Shown: one piece after another, positions 1 through 5,559 of the stretch
Numbering within the stretch: the stretch's first letter is position 1
Layout: each line of letters opens with the position of its first letter
Assembly: GCA_958348565.1 (NCBI GenBank)
Contig: CATVZP010000048.1
Coordinates: 1 to 14,265 of the forward strand
DNA from: an uncultured Collinsella sp.
Lineage (GTDB): Bacteria > Actinomycetota > Coriobacteriia > Coriobacteriales > Coriobacteriaceae
Direction of reading: 5' to 3'
DNA length: 14,265 nt
The notes under the pieces: generated by a model
Told to the model about the DNA's origin: nothing
The model's input: the letters and a program-made list of their open reading frames with translations, nothing else
Database searches by the model: none
Translations under genes and position numbers: made by a program

Positions 1-19
1 ACTTAGAGTGTCCGGACAT
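1..19 (-). CDS. yebC: YebC/PmpR-family protein, N-terminal fragment (runs off left edge)
   Basis: Only the first six codons and one further base are in the window. Read leftwards from an ATG at 19-17 they give MSGHSK, which matches the near-invariant start of YebC/PmpR-type proteins (M-[AS]-G-H-S-K-W). The last visible base, T, fits the expected Trp codon TGG. A good ribosome site, AGGAGA at 30-25, lies five bases upstream of the ATG. YebC proteins are cytoplasmic; members have been described as DNA-binding regulators and, more recently, as factors that help ribosomes through proline-rich stretches. The call rests on a very short peptide plus a well-placed ribosome site, so it is likely but needs the adjoining sequence for proof. 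Confidence 0.72.
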
Positions 20-87
20 ACGTGTCTCCTATCGGTTTCGACCTAAAGCCCAGCGTGGATGCTCGGGCAATATAAACAAACGTCGTT

Positions 88-116
88 ATGATATACCTAC
101 CGGCCTGCAAGATAAA
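88..116 (-). promoter_or_regulatory. Candidate promoter for the yebC-like gene
   Basis: On the minus strand a TATCAT box (93-88, five of six matches to TATAAT) follows a poor -35 hexamer TTTATC (116-111) with a 17-base spacer. Transcription would start near position 80 and leave a leader of about 60 bases before the yebC-like ATG. The -35 match is weak. The 171-base spacer 20-190 shows no other gene and no convincing terminator for the membrane-protein gene upstream, so read-through is also possible. Confidence 0.3.
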
Positions 117-190
117 CCCCAAAATGAAGGCGTCGTGATGATGCAGCCCCTTGGCACAAAGCAGCCTGACCCCAATGCACCAATCTTTGG

Positions 191-2374
191 TTAGGTCCAC
201 AGAAGGTCGCTGCGGGTGATCGTGGCACCGATGGCAAAAGGCATGCATGCAATGACTGGGTACAGGTAGCGCATGTAGGTCGATCCGTTACATGGACCGA
301 TCAGGCACACGGCGAGCACACCCAGCAGCGGTATCCAGATGGCCAGCGCACGCCACGAATGGCGGCGCAACAGGTAGACCACCACGGCGATCATGATCCA
401 CACGTAGGTGGCCGAGCTCATGGTGAGCGAGATAAACGGAATGCGCTGCACCGCCACGCGGTACAGGTTAATCAGGTGGTCGCACCAGCGCACGACCTTG
501 CTATCGACCGGATGGAAGTCAAAGTACTTGAGGTTATCGGGCTTAGCCATGATCTCGGCACTGCGTGCCGTGCTGTAGACCCATGCATCACGAGCGCTCG
601 GATAGAAGTAACCGTAGTAATTATTGACGAGCGCCGAGATATAGCACTCGGGGTCCTTTTTGAACATCTGGGCCCACACCTCAAAATAGGCCTTGATGTC
701 CTCCTGCGAGGCGTACTCATTAAAGCAGTTTTTGACGGCATCCGATTTGTCGGGGTTATAGCGACGGCCCAGGTTCTCGTACTTAAGCACGCGATCGATC
801 GCAGCGTGCTCCTCATCGGTCACCAAGCCGTCGCAGGGAGCTTCCTCAATCGTGCCATCGTCTTTGACCTTGGGGTTAACGCCCGAATTAAGGCCGTCGT
901 GCTTTTGGACGAAGCGTGCCGTCTGTTGAAACGGAATCGAGAGGATCTCGCGCTTGGAGCCCGGCGTGATATCGTGCGTCGGCATAAATACCTTGGTGAA
1001 ATACATGTTGGAGACAAGGCAGAGCGCAAGCACTGCGAGCACGCCGACCCAGCGGAAGCGCGGCGTGGCGTACGAGAGCGCGACGCCAGACTGTTTGGCC
1101 ACGCGACGGGCCACATGCGCGTCCCAGGCGCAAAACGCCGCCGCAATCACGCAGGCCGCCAACGGAAAGACCAGGCCGCCATTGCGCAAAAAGGTGGAAC
1201 CCATGGCACCCAGCACGAGCAACAACCAGTCGTGGCGCGCAAAGAGCACAGGCGCCTGTTCGCCCGCGCGCTCGGCATTGGCATCGCGACGGGGCAAGCC
1301 ACATGCCACGAGCTTGACGGTCGGAACGAGCAGCACCAAAAACGCATCGGCGAAAAGTACGTCTTTGGTCAGCAGCGCCGCGTAGCTGGAGAACATCGGC
1401 ATAAACGCAAAGAACAGCAAGATGACGCCACGGACCGGCAGGCTCACGCCCAGCTTGCGCAGCGACGATATGGAATAGGCCATGCAGGCGGCCGTGATGA
1501 CAAATTGGACACAGGTGTAGATGGCAAGTCCCGCATTGGCGCTGTTGAATAGCGAAAGCCCCAGTTGCACACACGAGCCGATGATGGCCGTGTGCACCAC
1601 CGGATGATGGCCGTTGAGCAGCACGTTAGGGTTAAGCAGGCGTAGGTAATCGCTCGTGCCGTTGGGGTAATTGAACCATTGGCGAATCTGCGCGCCCGTA
1701 TCTCCCATAAAGAGGCCGGGCAGCGAGGCGATAAGCGTGGGCGCCCAGACAATCATGAGCACAAGAAACGGGCCGACAAAAGGATGGACCGAGAGCACGG
1801 CGTGGGCAACACGCCACACGCGGCCAAAGTGGGACTCCGAAAACGGGATGCGGCGGGAGCTCAACCAATCCAAAAACTCAAAAGTCAGATAGAAGGCCAC
1901 AATCGCTAAGAGCATCCAGCCCGCGCCGCCAATCCAGGCGCAGATAACGCGCGCCTTGTCGCCCAGCACAATCTCGGCCGAATCGGTGAGGTCGTAGCTA
2001 CGGCCAAACACCATGCAGACGGCAAAGAACAGCGATGGCAGCACAACCGACGGACGCCAAGCGTCACCGCGGCCAAAGAACACATAGCGAAACGGCAGCG
2101 TGAGCAAGCAGGCAAGCGCGAGCAGCATCACTGCGTCGGTATGGCCGGCAAACGAGAGAAGTACCTCGTAGCACACATAGAGCGCGCCCGTCGCCTTGGG
2201 GTCGATTGCCAGGACCGCGTTGCTCGACACCGGGGCGGGATCGATGGAAAATGCCGTAGTCGCCAGCAGGGCGAGCAAAAATGCGATGAGCGTCTGCTTG
2301 ACGGGATAGCGCTTAAACCAAACGATGCGGGCGGCGTCGCGCGCAGCCGTTGCGGAGAGGTCGGAATCCTTCAC
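191..2374 (-). CDS. DUF6020-type polytopic membrane protein (GT-C-like)
   Basis: A 727-residue integral membrane protein with about a dozen hydrophobic segments. The first is near residues 26-45, others lie near 80-100, 108-125, 143-168, 198-222, 260-300 and 315-355, and more follow to the C-terminus. A large soluble loop at about 480-620 carries few hydrophobic stretches. The motif SLPGLFMGDTG (residues 218-228), with an acidic residue just after a membrane segment, then HHPVVHT (256-262), LTKD (335-338) and FLRNGG (395-400), match what I recall of DUF6020 proteins. That layout resembles GT-C lipid-linked glycosyltransferases, so transfer of a sugar from a polyprenyl carrier is possible but not shown. 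The start is GTG (2374-2372), with AGAAAGG about 11 bases upstream. The gene stands alone: a 145-base spacer with two hairpins separates it from lgt. Confidence 0.75.
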   Translation of the reverse strand: MKDSDLSATAARDAARIVWFKRYPVKQTLIAFLLALLATTAFSIDPAPVSSNAVLAIDPKATGALYVCYEVLLSFAGHTDAVMLLALACLLTLPFRYVFFGRGDAWRPSVVLPSLFFAVCMVFGRSYDLTDSAEIVLGDKARVICAWIGGAGWMLLAIVAFYLTFEFLDWLSSRRIPFSESHFGRVWRVAHAVLSVHPFVGPFLVLMIVWAPTLIASLPGLFMGDTGAQIRQWFNYPNGTSDYLRLLNPNVLLNGHHPVVHTAIIGSCVQLGLSLFNSANAGLAIYTCVQFVITAACMAYSISSLRKLGVSLPVRGVILLFFAFMPMFSSYAALLTKDVLFADAFLVLLVPTVKLVACGLPRRDANAERAGEQAPVLFARHDWLLLVLGAMGSTFLRNGGLVFPLAACVIAAAFCAWDAHVARRVAKQSGVALSYATPRFRWVGVLAVLALCLVSNMYFTKVFMPTHDITPGSKREILSIPFQQTARFVQKHDGLNSGVNPKVKDDGTIEEAPCDGLVTDEEHAAIDRVLKYENLGRRYNPDKSDAVKNCFNEYASQEDIKAYFEVWAQMFKKDPECYISALVNNYYGYFYPSARDAWVYSTARSAEIMAKPDNLKYFDFHPVDSKVVRWCDHLINLYRVAVQRIPFISLTMSSATYVWIMIAVVVYLLRRHSWRALAIWIPLLGVLAVCLIGPCNGSTYMRYLYPVIACMPFAIGATITRSDLLWT

Positions 2375-2394
2375 AGTCCGAATAGCCTTTCTAG

Positions 2395-2433
2395 AAACCT
2401 GCCAAAAAGGGACAGGTTTATTTTGGCAGGTTT
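2395..2433. repeat. 13-bp perfect inverted repeat with GGGACAGG loop
   Basis: The arms 2395-2407 (AAACCTGCCAAAA) and 2421-2433 are exact reverse complements, separated by a 13-base loop that contains GGGACAGG. It sits in the spacer between lgt and the DUF6020 gene, just before the latter's ribosome site. There is no proper T-run on the minus strand (only TTT then CTAG) and only TTTTAT on the plus strand, so it is a poor terminator. It may be a dispersed intergenic element or a leader structure. Its core resembles the hairpin at 2479-2510 in opposite orientation. Confidence 0.7.
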
Positions 2434-2478
2434 TATCTGGGGAAACGTTACGGTTCTGTCATCGTCGCCCAGCGAACC

Positions 2479-2510
2479 GCCACAAAGGCGCCTGTCCCCT
2501 TTGTAGTGGC
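2479..2510. repeat. Imperfect hairpin just downstream of lgt, related to 2395-2433
   Basis: GCCAC (2479-2483) pairs with GTGGC (2506-2510) and AAAGG (2484-2488) pairs with CCTTT (2498-2502), with a three-base bulge. Read on the minus strand the core is AAAGGGGACAGG followed by CTTTGTGGC, close to AAAGGGACAGG followed by TTTTGGC in the element at 2395-2433. It begins about ten bases after the lgt stop and could act as an RNA 3' end structure, but no U-tract follows. Confidence 0.5.
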
Positions 2511-2519
2511 ATGTGGTGG

Positions 2520-3341
2520 CTAGGCGTCGAGGTAGATGCGCTGGGGGCGATTGCGGCGTCGGGCAAAGATGACGAGCGCCAGGCCCGCAATCACGAGTGG
2601 CAGGCTCAACAGCTGACCCATGGTGATGACGCCGCCCAGCAGATAGCCCAGCTGGGCATCGGGCACGCGCACAAACTCAATGAGGAAACGGACGATGCCG
2701 TAGCCCATCACAAAGACGCCCATAAACGTACCCTGGGGCAGCAGCGGTTTTTTGCGGCTGAGCACCTGCAGAATGCAAAAGAGCACAATGCCCTCGAGAA
2801 ATGCCTCGTAGAGCTGGGAGGGATGGCGCGGCATATCGCCCGCGGTGCCGCCAAAGATCACGCCCCAGGGCAGATCGGTCGGCTTGCCCCACAGCTCGCC
2901 GTTGACAAAGTTAGCACAACGGCCCAGGCACAGGGCCAGCGGAGCACCGATAACGGCAAGGTCGGCGATGGTCCAGGCATCGAGCTTGTACACGCGGCAC
3001 ACGAGCACGCCGCCGATGATGCCGCCCACGAGGCCGCCGTGGAAACTCATGCCGCCTTCGTTGGTGGCAAAGATCTCGAGCGGATGTGCCCAGTAGTAGC
3101 CGTCGCCGTAAAAGATGACGTAGAACAGGCGGGCGCCAATGATAAGGCCAAAGACCACACCGACCACGACGCTCGTCAGGTCGTCGACCGTAATGTCGAA
3201 ACCCCAGCGACGCTGCGTGCGATACATGACGACCGCCGTGAGCAGAGCTCCGACCACATAGGCCAAGCCGTACCAGTAGATGGTGATGGGCCCCGCCGAA
3301 ATGGCGACGGGATCAAGCATATGGTAGAGGTCGTTGAGCAT
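2520..3341 (-). CDS. lgt: Prolipoprotein diacylglyceryl transferase Lgt
   Basis: Lgt moves a diacylglyceryl group from phosphatidylglycerol to the lipobox cysteine of prelipoproteins, at the outer face of the cytoplasmic membrane. The 273-residue product has the usual family length and about seven membrane segments. It shows the HGG motif (SFHGGLVGG, His101), the Lgt signature GRCANFVNGELWG (residues 140-152, with Arg141 and Glu149 in the positions of the essential Arg and Glu), RHPSQLYEA (172-180) and RFLIEFVRVPD (218-228). I chose the ATG at 3341-3339 because AGGGGGA lies five bases upstream and the protein then starts as relatives do. A longer reading frame to 3401 has no such support. The gene lies downstream of the NifU-like gene, separated by 109 bases with a strong hairpin. 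Confidence 0.97.
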   Translation of the reverse strand: MLNDLYHMLDPVAISAGPITIYWYGLAYVVGALLTAVVMYRTQRRWGFDITVDDLTSVVVGVVFGLIIGARLFYVIFYGDGYYWAHPLEIFATNEGGMSFHGGLVGGIIGGVLVCRVYKLDAWTIADLAVIGAPLALCLGRCANFVNGELWGKPTDLPWGVIFGGTAGDMPRHPSQLYEAFLEGIVLFCILQVLSRKKPLLPQGTFMGVFVMGYGIVRFLIEFVRVPDAQLGYLLGGVITMGQLLSLPLVIAGLALVIFARRRNRPQRIYLDA

Positions 3342-3365
3342 ATCGGTCCCCCTGCTCCCTACATA

Positions 3366-3406
3366 CAAATGCGGCCGCGGGCCTTTCGCTCGCAGCCGCA
3401 TATTTG
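3366..3406. other. Long imperfect hairpin between the NifU-like gene and lgt
   Basis: The left arm 3366-3379 pairs with the right arm 3391-3406 in 13 base pairs with one mismatch and a two-base bulge around an 11-base loop. The core is GCGGC with GCCGC. It lies after the NifU-like stop and before the lgt ribosome site. On the minus strand the hairpin ends in ATTTG with no further T-run, so it is at best a weak or factor-dependent terminator, or a processing or stabilising structure. Confidence 0.55.
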
Positions 3407-3450
3407 GGCGTGACGTCTATGCGGAGCACATCGCCCGCAGCTTTCGCATC

Positions 3451-3729
3451 TTAGAACGGCGCGTACTCGTCGTACAGGTCCTCGGCCTCGCCGGAAGCAT
3501 TGACCTGCTCAACGCGGGTAACGCCAGGCACGTGCTCCTTCAGGATGCGCTCGATGCCCATAGACAGGGTCAGCGAGCTCATGGGGCAGCCGGCGCAGGC
3601 GCCCTGCAGTTCCAGCTTGACAACACCCTCGTCGTCGACACCCACATACTCCATATCGCCGCCGTCGGCCTGCAGGTTGGGGCGGATCTCCTCAAGAACC
3701 TTCTTAAGCAGCTCTTCGTTAACAGCCAC
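3451..3729 (-). CDS. NifU C-terminal-like Fe-S scaffold protein
   Basis: A 92-residue stand-alone NifU-like domain of the Nfu family. Such proteins carry and hand on Fe-S clusters in the cytoplasm, using a CxxC pair that usually bridges a cluster between two subunits. Here the pair is Cys45 and Cys48 in GACAGCPMSS, preceded by the family pattern IRPNLQADGGDMEYV (15-29) and followed by the helix TLSMGIERILKEHVPGV (54-70). The C-terminus is acidic. The start is GTG (3729-3727) with AAAGGAG five bases upstream, which is decisive for this start. There is no N-terminal IscU or HesB-like domain, and no suf or isc genes are adjacent. The gene is upstream of lgt on the same strand and could be co-transcribed with it. 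Confidence 0.93.
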   Translation of the reverse strand: MAVNEELLKKVLEEIRPNLQADGGDMEYVGVDDEGVVKLELQGACAGCPMSSLTLSMGIERILKEHVPGVTRVEQVNASGEAEDLYDEYAPF

Positions 3730-3752
3730 AGGGGCTCCTTTCTCACAATAAC

Positions 3753-3766
3753 GCGGGCGCGCCCGC
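3753..3766. repeat. 14-bp perfect GC palindrome upstream of the NifU-like gene
   Basis: GCGGGCGCGCCCGC is its own reverse complement and lies about 24 bases upstream of the GTG start of the NifU-like gene, in its leader or promoter region. It could be an operator or a stem, or simply a product of high GC content. Confidence 0.35.
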
Positions 3767-3840
3767 AGACAGAGCTATGTTACTACAGCCGTGTACCCGC
3801 TCACGAGCCGTCCATGCGCGCGGACACGACTTTCACGAGC

Positions 3841-3857
3841 AGTCAATTTGGGACGGG
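3841..3857 (+). repeat. 17-base repeat, copy 1 (AGTCAATTTGGGACGGG)
   Basis: This motif is found again, exactly, on the minus strand at 5433-5417. The similarity continues past the core as a T-rich stretch followed by GCTG and TTT. This copy lies in the 169-base spacer between the dCMP deaminase stop and the NifU-like start. It is followed by a CGCCAGCTGGCG palindrome (3877-3888). Function unknown. Confidence 0.6.
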
Positions 3858-3898
3858 TCTCTTTTGGCTGTTTTGCCGCCAGCTGGCGTTGGCACGCG

Positions 3899-4423
3899 CT
3901 ACTGCCGAGTCTGCTCCCCGGTACCAATCTGGACATCGACGATAACCTGGCGGTAGCTGATGCCGCAGGAGTCGAGAATGCGGCGGCTGATACGGCCGTC
4001 GTCGGTATCGGCATACTTGTTGTCCAGGTAGACGACCTCGCCCACGCCCACCTGCGCCAGGATCTTGGCGCAGTCGTGGCACGGGAACAGCGTGACGTAG
4101 ACTGTGGAACCCTCAAGGTCTTTGAGCGAGCCGCGGTAGTTGAGCACGGCGTTGGCCTCGGCATGCACCACGTAGTTGTGCTTATCCTGCAACGGGTCGT
4201 CGCTCGTGCCCCACGGGAAAAAGTCGTCGTTGAGCGCCGAGGGCGTACCGTTGTAGCCCACCGAAAGGATGCGGTGGTTGGTGTTGGCGATGCACGCGCC
4301 CACCTGCGTGTTGGGGTCCTTACTGCGGCGCTGCGCGGCGATGGCCACGCTCATAAAGAACTCATCCCAGCTAATAACGTCGCGGCGCTTGCCCGACGCG
4401 GTTTGATGAAGATCGTCCGACAT
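3899..4423 (-). CDS. Deoxycytidylate (dCMP) deaminase, ComEB-like
   Basis: A zinc-dependent deaminase that converts dCMP to dUMP, feeding thymidylate synthesis in the cytoplasm. The 174-residue product has the cytidine/dCMP deaminase zinc site: His87 and the catalytic Glu89 in VVHAEANAVLN, and Cys115 and Cys118 in LFPCHDCAKIL. Upstream, RRSKDPNTQVGACI (32-45) and SVGYNGTP (54-61) are typical of dCMP deaminases. I chose the ATG at 4423-4421 because GGAGGT lies seven bases upstream and an extended -10 box lies just beyond. A reading frame reaching 4495 would start before that promoter. The C-terminal tail, GTGEQTRQ, is short. The nearest downstream gene is the NifU-like gene, 169 bases on. Confidence in the family is very high. 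Confidence 0.96.
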   Translation of the reverse strand: MSDDLHQTASGKRRDVISWDEFFMSVAIAAQRRSKDPNTQVGACIANTNHRILSVGYNGTPSALNDDFFPWGTSDDPLQDKHNYVVHAEANAVLNYRGSLKDLEGSTVYVTLFPCHDCAKILAQVGVGEVVYLDNKYADTDDGRISRRILDSCGISYRQVIVDVQIGTGEQTRQ

Positions 4424-4457
4424 GGCAGACACCTCCGAAATCGCAACAGTTTGACCC

Positions 4458-4466
4458 ATTGTAGCA
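4458..4466 (-). promoter_or_regulatory. Extended -10 promoter for the dCMP deaminase gene
   Basis: The minus strand reads TGCTACAAT, a TGn element directly before a TACAAT box (five of six matches). No good -35 lies 17 bases upstream, which is tolerated by extended -10 promoters. Transcription would start near 4451, giving a leader of about 28 bases that just includes the GGAGGT site. This supports the chosen start and suggests the gene is transcribed separately from coaX. Confidence 0.5.
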
Positions 4467-4473
4467 GGTGGAA

Positions 4474-4521
4474 GGTGGAGACGTTTTTGTCCCACCGCCC
4501 CATCGCTACGCGCGACGGGGC
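4474..4521. other. Two adjoining hairpins over the coaX stop codon
   Basis: GCCCCATCGC (4497-4506) pairs with GCGACGGGGC (4512-4521), with one wobble pair and a five-base loop. The stem spans the coaX stop codon (4508-4506). On the plus strand it is followed by TTTT, so it looks more like a terminator for rightward transcripts. Directly next to it, GGTGGaGAC (4474-4482) pairs with GTCCCACC (4489-4496) around a T-rich loop, with one bulged A. On the minus strand neither hairpin is followed by a T-run. Confidence 0.5.
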
Positions 4522-5357
4522 TTTTGATTGATGTGGTAGAGCTCGGCCAGGCCGCGAAGCGTCAGTGCGTCATCGACCGTCAGGCTATGACCGACAAGGG
4601 CCGCAAGTGCCTCGGCATCATCGCCGGTAATGACGATGGGCACGCTTCCCTCCCCCGCAGCCTTGGTCGCGCGCATCTCGGCGAGCACCATGTCGAGCAT
4701 GCCGTCGATGCGGGCCACCTCGCCCAAGACCACGCCCGAGCGCATGGCCTCGCGCGTGTTGCGACCGATCACATGCGTCGGCGCCGAGGGCTCGACCTGC
4801 GGCAGGCGCGCCGCAGCGGCCGAAAGCGAGCGGGCGCCAAGTGCCAGGCCCGGCGCGATGACGCCGCCGACAAAGGTTCCGCGCGTATCGATGACCTCGA
4901 TATTGGTCGTAGTGCCCAGGTCGATCACGATGCACGGAGAGCCGTAGACGGCACGGGCCGCCACGGCGTCGGCGATGCGGTCGGGACCGATCTCGGCTGG
5001 ATCGTCGTAATGCACGGGCATGCCGGTCTTGAGGCCCGGCCCCACGGTGAGCACGCGCCCCGTGCAGGTGCGGGAAAGCGCCGCCTTCCACGGGCGCTCG
5101 AGCGCCGGCACCACGCAACTCAGCACTGCGGCTGCGGGAACGAGCGCACCCGGCATGCCCGCATCGGCTGACAGCGCGCCCATGACCTGCGCGAGCCTCA
5201 TGCGCGCCTCGTCGGCCGTGATGCTCGACGGCGTCGTGATCTCGCACGTCGCAAGCGGGCATTCCTGCGCCGCGGCCGAATCCTCGGCAAACAGGCCAAA
5301 GCGAATGAACGTGTTGCCCACGTCGACCGTCAATATATATGCGCACCCATTAAGCAT
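4506..5357 (-). CDS. coaX: Type III pantothenate kinase CoaX
   Basis: CoaX phosphorylates pantothenate with ATP, the first step of CoA synthesis, in the cytoplasm. The 283-residue product belongs to the ASKHA fold. Its phosphate loop is DVGNTFIRFGLF (12-23), the catalytic region is GPDRIADAVAA (124-134, with Asp126 in the catalytic position), and the second nucleotide loop is DLGTTTNIEV (146-155), followed by GGVIAPGLALGARSL (164-178) and IGRNT (197-201). The C-terminal LTLRGLAELY (265-274) is typical of the family. The length is slightly above the usual 255-265. The ATG at 5357-5355 has AAAGGAG eight bases upstream. A longer frame to 5474 overlaps the divergent promoter region and is not supported. 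The gene diverges from the OPT transporter gene. CoaX enzymes are not feedback-inhibited by CoA. Confidence 0.95.
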   Translation of the reverse strand: MLNGCAYILTVDVGNTFIRFGLFAEDSAAAQECPLATCEITTPSSITADEARMRLAQVMGALSADAGMPGALVPAAAVLSCVVPALERPWKAALSRTCTGRVLTVGPGLKTGMPVHYDDPAEIGPDRIADAVAARAVYGSPCIVIDLGTTTNIEVIDTRGTFVGGVIAPGLALGARSLSAAAARLPQVEPSAPTHVIGRNTREAMRSGVVLGEVARIDGMLDMVLAEMRATKAAGEGSVPIVITGDDAEALAALVGHSLTVDDALTLRGLAELYHINQKPRRA

Positions 5358-5384
5358 CGTCGGCGCTCCTTTCGTCTGTCCAGC

Positions 5385-5390
5385 AGTATA
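5385..5390 (-). promoter_or_regulatory. Candidate -10 box for coaX
   Basis: The minus strand reads TATACT, 27 bases upstream of the coaX ATG, giving a leader of about 20 bases. The position where a -35 would lie is T-rich but a poor match. The repeat at 5417-5433 lies just upstream of that -35 position. Confidence 0.4.
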
Positions 5391-5416
5391 TCGCCTCCCT
5401 AAACCAGCTAAAAAGC

Positions 5417-5433
5417 CCCGTCCCAAATTGACT
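5417..5433 (-). repeat. 17-base repeat, copy 2, in the coaX/OPT divergent promoter region
   Basis: The minus strand reads AGTCAATTTGGGACGGG, identical to 3841-3857, and the next bases (GCTTTTTAGCTGGTTT) resemble those after copy 1. It lies between two divergent TATACT boxes at 5390-5385 and 5444-5449, and would cover the -35 position of the rightward one. It could be an operator or a dispersed repeat. It is not itself a normal promoter: its TTGACT on the plus strand is only ten bases from the TATACT box. Confidence 0.6.
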
Positions 5434-5443
5434 ACCTTGCGGC

Positions 5444-5449
5444 TATACT
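5444..5449 (+). promoter_or_regulatory. Candidate -10 box for the OPT transporter gene, with a long GC-rich leader
   Basis: TATACT (five of six matches) lies 110 bases before the OPT start. No -35 match is seen at 16-18 bases; the repeat at 5417-5433 occupies that place. The leader, about 5456-5559, is very GC-rich. It contains a GCGCCG...CGGCGC hairpin (around 5505-5525) and a CCCCCGGGGG palindrome just before the ribosome site. I could not match it to a known riboswitch. Confidence 0.4.
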
Positions 5450-5559
5450 GGTGCGCGGTCGCGCGCGAGCTCACGCGGCGGCCCTTGGTAACCCGACTTC
5501 CCGCGCCGTATCCGTAGCGGCGCCCCCGGGGGAAGCGGATATACGCAAAGGAGTTCTAT

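Noticed and set aside
3..248. 81-codon open frame on the minus strand at the left edge
   Set aside because: It begins inside the membrane-protein gene, has no ribosome site and overlaps the yebC-like start in another frame.
359..1552. 397-codon open frame on the plus strand
   Set aside because: It lies opposite the DUF6020 gene. Its product is rich in His, Arg, Ala and Gly with no membrane segments or family motifs, as expected for the antisense of GC-rich coding DNA.
2325..3413. 362-codon open frame on the plus strand
   Set aside because: It is antisense to lgt, which has clear catalytic motifs. The product is His/Ala/Asp-rich low-complexity sequence.
5428..5449. TTGACT followed by TATACT as a normal sigma-70 promoter for the OPT gene
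   Set aside because: The gap between the two boxes is only ten bases, far from the 16-18 needed. Only the -10 candidate is kept.
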